Below, piece after piece: positions 39,609 to 48,706 of a DNA stretch of 64,000 nt. The notes under the pieces are model-generated. The model did not search any database. It had not been told where the DNA came from and saw only the letters and a list, made by a program, of their open reading frames with translations. The DNA comes from an uncultured Lachnospiraceae bacterium. GTDB lineage: Bacteria; Bacillota; Clostridia; Lachnospirales; Lachnospiraceae. The position numbers and the translations under genes are program-made. How positions within the stretch are numbered: the first letter of the stretch is position 1; each line of letters starts with the position of its first letter. The stretch is from assembly GCA_947589315.1 (NCBI GenBank), contig CANPZE010000010.1:1-64000 (forward strand), given 5' to 3'.

Positions 39609-40343
39609 ATGGCAAACGCGATCGTAACCGGTGCCAGCCGCGGGATAGGCAGGGCAATCGTTGAAAAATTTGCATCGGAGGGTATCTGCATATGGGCGTG
39701 TTCCCATAACCCGGACACCGAGCTGGAGGTATGGTACGCCGGGCTTGCCGAGAAACATGGCGTGTTTATCCGGCCGGTGTATTTTGACCTTGCCGATGAA
39801 CAGTCGGTCTCAGGGGCGATGAAAGGCATCTTTGCGGAAAATCTCCCGGTCGACATTCTTGTAAACAACGCCGGGATCCCGAGCGGCGGCCTGATGAACA
39901 TGACATCGACCGGGGAGCTGCGGCGGGTTTTAGACATTAACTTCGTTTCACAGGTCAGGATCATGCAGCTTGTCTCGAGAAAGATGATGCGCCAGGGAAA
40001 CGGGAGCATTATCAACATGGGGTCCGTCGGCGGCCTTGAGGCGCGTCCCGGATACCTTGCGTACGGGTCGAGCAAGGCGGCGCTCATGTGGGCGACGCGT
40101 TCGGTCTCCAAGGAGCTCGGCCCGTACGGGATACGTGTGAACGCGGTGGCCCCGGGGTTGGTGGATACTGACATGGGGAGTTATAAAAAGGATGAGGAGG
40201 CGCGGAAGATCATCAGCGGAATGCCGATTCAGAGAAAAGGAGAACCGATGGAGATTGCCAATGCAGTATACTTTCTCGCGTCAGATGAATCTTCGTTCAT
40301 CACCGGGAGCATCATAAACGTGGACGGAGGGAGGATTGTATAA
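39609..40343 (+). CDS. SDR-family oxidoreductase
   Basis: NAIVTGASRGIGRAIVEKFA, NNAGIP, YGSSKAALMWA, RVNAVAPGLVDTDM, NVDGGRIV. Confidence 0.93.
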   Translation: MANAIVTGASRGIGRAIVEKFASEGICIWACSHNPDTELEVWYAGLAEKHGVFIRPVYFDLADEQSVSGAMKGIFAENLPVDILVNNAGIPSGGLMNMTSTGELRRVLDINFVSQVRIMQLVSRKMMRQGNGSIINMGSVGGLEARPGYLAYGSSKAALMWATRSVSKELGPYGIRVNAVAPGLVDTDMGSYKKDEEARKIISGMPIQRKGEPMEIANAVYFLASDESSFITGSIINVDGGRIV

Positions 40344-41074
40344 TGAATGTCATAGTTACAGGCGCAAACAGGGGAATCGGGCGTGAAATATCCAGCCGCA
40401 TGCTGCAGGAGGGGCACAATGTCTGGGCATGCGTAAGGGAATCGGACGGGGAATGGCTGCGGGAAATGCAGTCGTTTTGCAGGCGGGACGGGCAGTGGAT
40501 CCGGCCGGTCGTGTGGAGCGGGTTGACGGACCGGGACTCCGTCAGACATGCCGCAGGGGAAATCACAGGCTCGGGATTTGCGGTTGACGGGCTGGTCAAC
40601 AATGCGGGTGTCACAAGCACAAGCACATACATGATGACCAGCATGGAAGAAATGAAAAATGTATTTGAAGTGAACCTGTTCGGAACGTTACTTTTTACGC
40701 AGTATATCGCAAAAAAAATGATCCGCCAGAAAAATGGGGGGGGGAAGATTGTCAACATAGCTTCTGTCAGGGGGATAAAACCGGAAGCAGGAAATATTTC
40801 ATATGGAACGTCAAAGGCGGCTCTCATATATGCGACAAAAGTGCTGGCGATTGAGCTCGCGGATTATAATATTAAGGTTAATGCGGTCGCCCCGGGCATG
40901 ATCCCGACAGATATAAACGCATCAAAAAGCGAAAAGCTCAAAGACAGGATCATGGAGGAAACAGCGCTCCGCCGATTCGGGGAACAGAAGGACGTAGCCA
41001 ATGCAGTGCTGTGGCTGCTTCATTTTTCCAATGTTTCCGGACAAGTAATCTGTGTTGATGGAGGTTATGTTTAA
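40343..41074 (+). CDS. SDR-family oxidoreductase with internal poly-G tract
   Basis: MNVIVTGANRGIGREI, NNAGVT, NGGGKIVNIASVRG, YGTSKAALIYA, VNAVAPGMIPTDI. Confidence 0.93.
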   Translation: MNVIVTGANRGIGREISSRMLQEGHNVWACVRESDGEWLREMQSFCRRDGQWIRPVVWSGLTDRDSVRHAAGEITGSGFAVDGLVNNAGVTSTSTYMMTSMEEMKNVFEVNLFGTLLFTQYIAKKMIRQKNGGGKIVNIASVRGIKPEAGNISYGTSKAALIYATKVLAIELADYNIKVNAVAPGMIPTDINASKSEKLKDRIMEETALRRFGEQKDVANAVLWLLHFSNVSGQVICVDGGYV

Positions 41075-41121
41075 AATATCGGAAATATTTGACCAGCATA
41101 CATATAACGGAGGAAACCATA

Positions 41122-41961
41122 GTGAAAGAAACTCTCAAACTGCAGCAGATGGCAGAAAGGATGAGAAAAAAAGCCCTGGAAATGGCCTTGGCGGCCGGGG
41201 AAGACGGGATCCCGGCGCATTTAGGCGGCTCTTTTTCGGCAATGGAAATATTTGCCGTCATGTACGGAAACATTTTACAATACGACCTTTCCAATACAGA
41301 AAGCAAAGACAGAGACCGCTTTTTTATCAGTAAAGCGCACTGTACGTTGGCGCAGTATACTGCAATGGCAGAAGCGGGAATTATAAAAGAAGAAGAGTTA
41401 AACGCTTATATGAAAAACAGGAGTCCGCTTATGGGATATCCGCAGGATCTGACCAGGATGTTGGAATATTCGGGCGGAAGTCTTGGTATGGCATTTTCCT
41501 TTGCGAATGGCGTGGCGTTAGCTTTAAAAAGAAAAAAGGCGCAAAACAAGGTATATGTCTTATTAGGTGATGGGGAATGCGAAGAGGGACTGCACTGGGA
41601 AGTATTCATGTGCGCAGGACATTATCGTCTGGATAACCTGACCGTCATCATAGACAGAAACTATCTGCAGCTGGATGGCAGCACGGAAGAAACAATGAGT
41701 CTGGGAAAATTGGAGGACAAGCTTACATCATTTGGCTGGGCGGTTGCCTGCGCAGACGGACACAATGTGAATGCATTGATGGACGCATTCGCTGTTTCCC
41801 ATGACGGAAAGCCTTATGCGATTATTGCGAAAACGATAAAGGGGAAGGGCATCTCTTTTCTGGAGAACAAAAAAGAGAGCCATCAGTATTTATTAAAAAG
41901 ATCGGATTATGAGCAGGCTTTACAAGAACGGGATGAGGAGGAAGGCAATGCTGGAAATTAA
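41122..41961 (+). CDS. Transketolase, N-terminal (TPP-binding) subunit
   Basis: AHLGGSFSAMEIFAVMYG, ISKAHCTLAQYTAM, LLGDGECEEGLHWEV, TIKGKGISFLEN. GTG start after ggagg preferred; the ORF opens at 41089. Confidence 0.9.
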   Translation: MKETLKLQQMAERMRKKALEMALAAGEDGIPAHLGGSFSAMEIFAVMYGNILQYDLSNTESKDRDRFFISKAHCTLAQYTAMAEAGIIKEEELNAYMKNRSPLMGYPQDLTRMLEYSGGSLGMAFSFANGVALALKRKKAQNKVYVLLGDGECEEGLHWEVFMCAGHYRLDNLTVIIDRNYLQLDGSTEETMSLGKLEDKLTSFGWAVACADGHNVNALMDAFAVSHDGKPYAIIAKTIKGKGISFLENKKESHQYLLKRSDYEQALQERDEEEGNAGN

Positions 41962-42910
41962 TAAAAGAATCGCACGCACATGGTCCAGATTTGGACTTAT
42001 GGGAGCGATAAGCGCTGTTGGAATCTTGGATATGTGTAAAACAAACCCGAATATTTGTCTGGTGTCAGCGGATACATCCGGATTAGACAGATTTAAAAAT
42101 ACATATCCGGATAACTATTACAGCGTCGGAATTGCAGAACAAAATATGATAGGTGTGTCTGCCGGCCTGGCCTCAGAGGGTAATTGTGTCTTTGCTACGG
42201 CATATGCATCTTTTTTGACGAGCAGGGCCCATGAATTTATCCGACAAAATTTAGGTTATTTGCAATATAATGTAAAATTACTTGGTTTCAGCTCGGGTGT
42301 AGCAGCAGGGACGTCCGGAGTGGCGCATTGGTCGATTGACGATCTGGCGCTTATGAGAGCAATCCCGGGATTAATTGTGCTGTCACCCGCTGACGCGGTA
42401 GAGGCTGTCAAAATGGTCGAAAAAGTCGCAGAAGTTTCCTGCCCGGCTTATATAAAGCTGTCTGGCGGAAAAAACAGCCCGATCGTTTATGAAGATGATT
42501 ATGATTTTCAGATTGGAAAAGCCGTTACACTGCGTGAGGGGGCCGATGCTGCAATTATTGCGACAGGGCTGCTTGTAAAGGATGCGTTGGATGCGTCTGA
42601 GCTTTTGCAGGAGGAAGGAATATCATGTACTGTGATAGACATGCACACCATCAAACCGCTTGACCATGCGCTTCTGGACAGAGTATTTGAAACACACAGC
42701 CTGGTCGTTACGGTCGAGGAACACAGTATTATTGGCGGTCTTGGCGGAGCGGTTGCCGAATATAAGGCAACGAAGGAGTGCGCGCCCCGGCAGATTTTCA
42801 TGGGAATCACAGACGAGTTTAAAAAGACGGGAACCCGCGACTACATCCTTGGGCAGTACGGATTGAACGCGAATGGCATCGCAAAAACCATTCAAAACAA
42901 TTTAAAATAA
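41948..42910 (+). CDS. Transketolase, C-terminal subunit
   Basis: NTYPDNYYSVGIAEQNMIGVSAGLASEG; TVEEHSIIGGLGGAVAEY. Confidence 0.9.
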   Translation: MLEINKRIARTWSRFGLMGAISAVGILDMCKTNPNICLVSADTSGLDRFKNTYPDNYYSVGIAEQNMIGVSAGLASEGNCVFATAYASFLTSRAHEFIRQNLGYLQYNVKLLGFSSGVAAGTSGVAHWSIDDLALMRAIPGLIVLSPADAVEAVKMVEKVAEVSCPAYIKLSGGKNSPIVYEDDYDFQIGKAVTLREGADAAIIATGLLVKDALDASELLQEEGISCTVIDMHTIKPLDHALLDRVFETHSLVVTVEEHSIIGGLGGAVAEYKATKECAPRQIFMGITDEFKKTGTRDYILGQYGLNANGIAKTIQNNLK

Positions 42911-42931
42911 TTGAGAAGGGAAGAAAATATC

Positions 42932-43171
42932 ATGACAAACAGAGAAAAATACGTGCAGGCTTTTGTGGAAGGGCTGGAAATCAACGCAGACCAGACAGAG
43001 GGGCTGGCATATGAAGCCATTCCGGAATGGGATTCCGTAGGGCATATGAATCTGATCGGATGCCTGGAGGAGGCTTTTGACATCATGATGGAGACAGACG
43101 ACATCATTGAGCTGAACTCCTTTGAAAAAGGAATTGAGATCTTAAAGAAATACGGTATCACTATTGCATAG
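42932..43171 (+). CDS. Acyl carrier protein
   Basis: AIPEWDSVGHMNLIGCLEEAFDIMMETDDIIEL: DSVGHM phosphopantetheine attachment context. Confidence 0.88.
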   Translation: MTNREKYVQAFVEGLEINADQTEGLAYEAIPEWDSVGHMNLIGCLEEAFDIMMETDDIIELNSFEKGIEILKKYGITIA

Positions 43172-43181
43172 CGGGAGGCGG

Positions 43182-44582
43182 ATGATGTTTCAAAATTATG
43201 GGGAACGGCCTGCCCTGATCGATGAGAATTACGGCGCTCTCTCCTATCAACAGCTATTTGCGGATGCGGAAGTGCTATACCGGCAGATCGGAAAGCGCTG
43301 TCTTGTGTTTTCACTGTGCAGAAACAGCGCGGAGTCCGTCATCGGGTACGTGTCCTTCCTGAACCACCGGGTGGCGCCGCTTCTGTTGCCGGAGGGGCTG
43401 GACGGGACGCTGCTCCATACGCTGGTGGAGCTGTACCGGCCCCAGTTCATCTGGTGTCCGGAGGAAAGGCGCGGGCAGCTGCCAGAATGGGAAAAGGCAT
43501 ATCAGCAAAGGAATTACGTCCTGTTAAAAACCGGATATGAGGAGTGTGAGCTTTTTGATGAGCTCGCGTTGCTGCTGACCACATCAGGGAGCACCGGGAG
43601 CCCGAAGCTTGTGCGGCAGAGCTATAAGAACATTAAAGCAAATATGGAATCGATTGCGTCTTATCTGGAGCTTGATGAGACAGAGCGGCCGATCACTACC
43701 CTGCCGATGAATTATACGTATGGGCTGTCCATCATCAACTCCCATCTTTATGTCGGGGCCGCGATTCTTCTGACAGAAAAGCCGCTGACGCAGAGAGCGT
43801 TCTGGGATTTCCTGGAGCGGCGTCAGGCGTCTTCCATAGCCGGCGTGCCCTATACATACGAGATGCTGGATAAGCTGAAGCTTTTCAGGATGCGGCTGCC
43901 GTCGTTGCGGACGATGACGCAGGCGGGCGGAAAGCTTTCCCCGGAACTCCACAAAAAATTTGCGGAGTACGCAGAGCGGGAAGGGAAACGCTTTATCGTT
44001 ATGTACGGCCAGACGGAGGCGACTGCGCGGATGGCGTATCTTCCGTATGAAAAATCGCTCGAAAAATATGGCAGCATGGGCATTGCGATACCAGGCGGCA
44101 GATTCGAGCTGATCGATGCGGACGGCAAAACGATTGAGGCGGAGGAGACGGTCGGGGAGCTGGTCTATTATGGCGAGAATGTCACGCTGGGATACGCCGA
44201 GAAGCGCGCGGACTTAAAGCTGGGGGACGAGCGGAACGGGAGGCTGGTCACCGGGGACATGGCGAAGCGGGACGCGGACGGATTTTATTATATCGTAGGA
44301 AGAAAAAAACGTTTCCTGAAAATATTTGGCAACCGCGTGAACCTGGACGAGACGGAGCGGATGGTGAAACGGGAGTTCCCCGGCCTGGACTGTGCGGCTG
44401 CAGGGCGTGACGATCATCTGTATGTGTTTGTCACAGACGGAGAGAAGGCGGACGCGGTCAAAAGATATCTCACGGAAAAGACAGGCCTGAACGGGAGCGC
44501 ATTTACGGTAAAGGGGATTGACGCGATCCCTAAAAATGACGCGGGGAAGACGCTGTATAAAGAGCTGGAGGAGATCACTTGA
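43182..44582 (+). CDS. AMP-dependent acyl/amino-acid ligase
   Basis: LLLTTSGSTGSPKLVRQSYKNI, MYGQTEATARMAYLP, DADGFYYIVGRKKRFLKIFGNRVNLDE, KNDAGKTLYKEL. Confidence 0.9.
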   Translation: MMFQNYGERPALIDENYGALSYQQLFADAEVLYRQIGKRCLVFSLCRNSAESVIGYVSFLNHRVAPLLLPEGLDGTLLHTLVELYRPQFIWCPEERRGQLPEWEKAYQQRNYVLLKTGYEECELFDELALLLTTSGSTGSPKLVRQSYKNIKANMESIASYLELDETERPITTLPMNYTYGLSIINSHLYVGAAILLTEKPLTQRAFWDFLERRQASSIAGVPYTYEMLDKLKLFRMRLPSLRTMTQAGGKLSPELHKKFAEYAEREGKRFIVMYGQTEATARMAYLPYEKSLEKYGSMGIAIPGGRFELIDADGKTIEAEETVGELVYYGENVTLGYAEKRADLKLGDERNGRLVTGDMAKRDADGFYYIVGRKKRFLKIFGNRVNLDETERMVKREFPGLDCAAAGRDDHLYVFVTDGEKADAVKRYLTEKTGLNGSAFTVKGIDAIPKNDAGKTLYKELEEIT

Positions 44583-45247
44583 TTACCAGATATTATGAGA
44601 CATGTGATTATACGGAAGTAAACGGGGTTTCGGAACGATGGGAGCTGGAAGGGCTGAGACTGACCAGCCGTTACGGCAGGATAAGCGTCAGATCAGAGCT
44701 TGGGGCAGGCTCCCTGCTGGCAGACTCAGGGTATCGCATGACGGACAGGACCATTGAAGTGAAGCTCCCGTTAAAAAACAGCCGGATCGATTTTGCAAAA
44801 CAGATCAGAATGCGCATTGAGAAAACATCCTGTCATAACGCCGGACTGTTCCCACTTGCAGAGCGTAACTTTAAGGAAGACAGCCGTTTTTATGTCACAT
44901 ATGGAAAAGAACGAGATGCGCTTTCCGGCAAGATACTCCGGATATGGATGGATGAGATGGACGAACCGTTTGTCTGCATCTATAAAGACCGGCCAATCGG
45001 TTTTCTGGATGTGAGGTTCCCGGAAGAATATGGCGGCAGCCCTTTTGTTTATCTTGCGGCCGTTGAGGAAAGGTACCGGCTGACCGGCGGGGCGGCTTCC
45101 CTGTACGCTTATGCATGCGCCTATTATAAACAACAGGGAATGAACCGGCTGTATGGGCGAATTTCGTCGCGCAACACAGCTGTTATGAATTTGTATGCAT
45201 CCCTGGGCAGCCAGTTTTTAAATCCCTGGGATATCTTTGTAAAATAG
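44579..45247 (+). CDS. GNAT-like N-acetyltransferase
   Basis: C-terminal half GSPFVYLAAVEERYRLTGGAASLYAYACAYYKQQGMNRLYGRISSRNTAVMNLYASLGSQFLNPWDIFVK resembles the GNAT acetyl-CoA-binding region. Confidence 0.6.
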   Translation: MITRYYETCDYTEVNGVSERWELEGLRLTSRYGRISVRSELGAGSLLADSGYRMTDRTIEVKLPLKNSRIDFAKQIRMRIEKTSCHNAGLFPLAERNFKEDSRFYVTYGKERDALSGKILRIWMDEMDEPFVCIYKDRPIGFLDVRFPEEYGGSPFVYLAAVEERYRLTGGAASLYAYACAYYKQQGMNRLYGRISSRNTAVMNLYASLGSQFLNPWDIFVK

Positions 45248-45252
45248 GAGAA

Positions 45253-46335
45253 ATGGAAATGGAAATGGATTTGGATACATTGCTGGAAATGGATCCCTAT
45301 GCGCTGAAAAAAGAGGAAAAGGAACGTGCATTATCGGAAACGCTGAAGTCTCTGACCATCTATCACAGAAAGCACTGTGAGTATTATGATAATCTTCTGT
45401 CCGCTCTGGATGTGCGGGACGGCGGCAGTTATTATGACCTCCCGATGCTGCCGGTGCGGCTGTTTAAGAAATATGAGCTTTTCAGCGTTCCGCGTGAGGA
45501 GATAAAAAAGGTCATGACATCCTCCGGAACAAGCGGCCAGCAGGTGTCAAAGGTGTTTTTGGACACACGGAACATCCGTAGCCAGTCGCGGGTTCTTACA
45601 CACCTGATTTCATCCTTTATTGGCAGAGAGCGTCTGCCGATGATCGTGCTTGACACAAAACTGGTTAAGAAGGACCGGAAGATGTATTCTGCGCGGGGGG
45701 CTGGAATCACTGGTTTTTCCATGTATGGCAGAAACATTTTTTATGCCCTGGATGAAAATATGGAGCTTGATGAAGGCGGTTTACGGGAATATCTTGCGGA
45801 GCATGGAAACGGGAGAATCCTGTTATTCGGCTATACCTACATGATCTGGCAGTATGTAATCCGCGAGATGGAAAAAAGGGGGATCGCAATGGATATCAGG
45901 GACGGCGCGCTCTTCCATGTTGGCGGCTGGAAAAAGCTGAAGGATCAGAGCGTTGACAGCGAAACCTATAACCGGCGGGTGCGGCAGCGGCTCGGGAACC
46001 TGGCGATCCATAACTACTATGGCATGGCGGAACAGCTTGGCTCCATTTATATCGAATGTGAGTACGGGCATATGCACTGTTCCAATTATTCGGACGTGGT
46101 CATCCGCAACCCGAAAGATTTTTCCGTCTGCCGCACAAGGGAAAAAGGACTTATGGAGGTTGTGTCCATTCTGCCCACGAGCTACCCCGGACATATACTT
46201 CTTACAGAGGACGAAGGGGAAATCCTTGGAGAGGACGACTGCCCGTGCGGAAGATGCGGAAAATATTTTAAGATTTATGGAAGAATCAAAAACGCAGAAG
46301 TCAGGGGGTGCAGCGATACCTATGAAAGACCTTAA
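45253..46335 (+). CDS. LuxE-like acyl-protein synthetase
   Basis: VMTSSGTSGQQVSKVFLDTRN; NYYGMAEQLGSIYIECEYGHMH; DDCPCGRCGKYFKIYGRIKNAEVRGCSDTYE. Confidence 0.83.
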   Translation: MEMEMDLDTLLEMDPYALKKEEKERALSETLKSLTIYHRKHCEYYDNLLSALDVRDGGSYYDLPMLPVRLFKKYELFSVPREEIKKVMTSSGTSGQQVSKVFLDTRNIRSQSRVLTHLISSFIGRERLPMIVLDTKLVKKDRKMYSARGAGITGFSMYGRNIFYALDENMELDEGGLREYLAEHGNGRILLFGYTYMIWQYVIREMEKRGIAMDIRDGALFHVGGWKKLKDQSVDSETYNRRVRQRLGNLAIHNYYGMAEQLGSIYIECEYGHMHCSNYSDVVIRNPKDFSVCRTREKGLMEVVSILPTSYPGHILLTEDEGEILGEDDCPCGRCGKYFKIYGRIKNAEVRGCSDTYERP

Positions 46336-47515
46336 TCTGCTCTATCTCGCAGGCGGCCCGATCGAAAAAAAAGAGCCGGTCACGCCGTTCGATGACACTG
46401 TCTGCGCGTTTCTGGACGATCTCTCAAAGGAGATCAGAAAGGATCCGAGAGCCCGGCTCTATCCGGACGTCGCGTCCTTTGCCTTTTACTGCAGGAAAGC
46501 GAACATTGCGCATTTGAAAAACGCATATCCGGACAGGCAGCTGCGGATGGGGCGTGGGCTGGCGTTCCAGATCGCGCCGTCGAATGTCCCGGTGAATTTT
46601 GCGTACACGTATCTGTTTGGACTGCTTGCCGGAAACGCGAATGTCGTGCGCGTCTCAACTAAAACATTCGCACAAGTGCAAATCATCTGCGAGGCGATGA
46701 ACCGGCTGTTTGAAAAAGAAGAATATAAAAAAATCAGGGAGCAGACGGCGATTGTCCGTTATGAAAGAAACAGGGAGATCACAGACCGGCTTTCTGTTTT
46801 GGCGGATATCAGAGTGATCTGGGGAGGAGACCATACCATCGCGGAACTGAGAAAATCTCCGATCAGAGCCAGATGCACCGAAATTACCTTCGCGGACAGA
46901 TACTCGTTCGGATTGTTTGATGTGAAAGCCATGCTTGACGCCGGGGAGGATGCTGTTGCAAGGCTGGCAGATGCATTTTACAATGACACTTATCTGATGG
47001 ACCAGAATGCGTGTTCGACGCCGCATATGATTTTCTGGAAAACAACAGGAGACGCGGCTGATTTTGCAAAAGCGCAGGAACGGTTCTGGAAAGCGGTGCA
47101 TACTGTATGCGTACGGAAATATGATCTGGCAGACATCAAAGTAAGCGATAAGTACATGAACCTATGCAGAATGGGGATAGATTATCCGGGACTGTTCAAG
47201 GTAACACGTTACGATAATTACCTCTATGTTCTCACCTGCAAAAGAATGCCGGAGGATATATGTGCACTCAGGGGAAGCTATGGGATGTTTTTTCAGATGG
47301 AGCTTTCAAATATCGAGGAAATCTGCCCGGTCATTCACGAAAAAGTGCAGACATGCGCTGTGTTTGGAATCAATGAGAATGAAGTGCGTGACATCGTGAT
47401 TAAGAACAGGCTGACAGGCATCGACCGTGTGGTCCCGGTCGGAAAAACGCTGGATATAGGAATTATCTGGGACGGTTATGACCTGGTCCGGCAGCTTTCA
47501 AGAGTGGTGGGGTGA
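46322..47515 (+). CDS. LuxC-like acyl-CoA/acyl-thioester reductase
   Basis: MKDLNLLYLAGG...; GRGLAFQIAPSNVPVNFAYTYLFGLLAGNANVVRVSTKT; DQNACSTPHMIFW. Start moved from 45953 because that extension overlaps the LuxE-like gene. Confidence 0.82.
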   Translation: MKDLNLLYLAGGPIEKKEPVTPFDDTVCAFLDDLSKEIRKDPRARLYPDVASFAFYCRKANIAHLKNAYPDRQLRMGRGLAFQIAPSNVPVNFAYTYLFGLLAGNANVVRVSTKTFAQVQIICEAMNRLFEKEEYKKIREQTAIVRYERNREITDRLSVLADIRVIWGGDHTIAELRKSPIRARCTEITFADRYSFGLFDVKAMLDAGEDAVARLADAFYNDTYLMDQNACSTPHMIFWKTTGDAADFAKAQERFWKAVHTVCVRKYDLADIKVSDKYMNLCRMGIDYPGLFKVTRYDNYLYVLTCKRMPEDICALRGSYGMFFQMELSNIEEICPVIHEKVQTCAVFGINENEVRDIVIKNRLTGIDRVVPVGKTLDIGIIWDGYDLVRQLSRVVG

Positions 47516-47549
47516 TCTGATTCAAATGGCGGGAAGGATGTATATGTAA

Positions 47550-48603
47550 ATGGCTGGCACAAGGATTAAGTGGGTAGATGCGTGCAAAGGGTTTGGAATC
47601 CTATTAGTAGTGATGGGACATATGGTAAAAGGATATACAGAGGCGGGCTTATTTCAGGAACATCAGTTAGCCTTAGATAGGATAGAGCATACAATATATG
47701 CATTTCATATGCCGCTCTTTTTTATCCTTTCTGGATTTGTGTTTTACAAAGTCTACTGTGAAAAATACGGAGAGAGGAAAACGGCATTTCATGACCAGAC
47801 CATGAACCTTGTATGTGTATATGTATTATTCAGCGTTTTATTATTTTCCGCCAAATGGACTGCCCGATCTCTCTTTGACATCCGAATGAATGATGAGCCT
47901 AGAACAAAGGATTTAATAGGAATAATTATGCCACAGCAAGGGGTATTATACTGGTATTTGTGGGTTCTCATCTGGTATTATGTTATTTTTCATTTCTGGA
48001 TGAAAAAAGAACGTAATGACAAATATATGCTATGGTTGCTAGTGGTAGTAAATATTTTGGCCACTTTACTGGATATGGGGAACTCCATAACACCCAGGAA
48101 TATTTTGTTTTTTCTGTTCCCATTTTTTGTCGGGGTTTGTCTGGCAAAATATGATATATATCACAAACTAAGTGCAAGGCTGAAGAGGATTTTTTCCGTT
48201 GTTTCCATTGCCGCTTTACTGTATGCAGTGATATGGGGAAAGAGCGTAATCTACATAAAATATGCGGGGGGGGGGTATCGCAGTCTGCATCTCCCTTTCC
48301 GTGGTGGGACTTTTTATGGAGCATGAAGTCCTGGCAAACAACCGCTTGCTGAATTTGTGTGGGAGACATTCCATGGAAATATATGTGCTGCATGCATTCG
48401 TACAGCTGTTAAGTAGGGAAACACTGGTCTTTTTAGGTATAACAAATTTCTGCTTGAATATTTTGATTAATTTAGCAGTAACTATTTTCCTTATTGTGGT
48501 CTGCGTATTTTTTATGAAGATGTTGCATTTATACAATATTTTCTTTAAACCGGTATTTTTTCTTAAGGATTCAAAAAATTTGTGGGTCGATAAAGGCTTA
48601 TAG
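47550..48603 (+). pseudogene. Acyltransferase_3 family membrane O-acyltransferase, frameshifted at G10 (possibly phase-OFF)
   Basis: ORF 47550-48326 (KWVDACKGFGILLVVMGHMVKGY...) and ORF 48262-48603 (...NLCGRHSMEIYVLHAFVQ...) are two halves of one protein; the break is at G10, 48266-48275. Confidence 0.85.
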
Positions 48604-48706
48604 AAATTGACCATGTGGTTGAATTTGCCAGATTCCTATATATCGGTATGATATGGGATGGGTAGGATCTGTCTTGGAAAATGGGCAAAATAATAGGAGA
48701 AAACGA

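Noticed and set aside
45690-45700. G6 run in the LuxE-like gene
   Set aside because: Too short to argue for slippage; in frame with a conserved ARGAG segment.
45953-46321. N-terminal extension of the LuxC-like ORF
   Set aside because: Overlaps the LuxE-like gene in another frame and has no homology to the module L LuxC-like protein; the start at 46322 fits better.
20529-47515. LuxC/LuxE homologues as evidence of bioluminescence
   Set aside because: No LuxA/LuxB, LuxD or LuxG-like genes in the window; the genes sit inside polysaccharide cassettes with ACP and transketolase.
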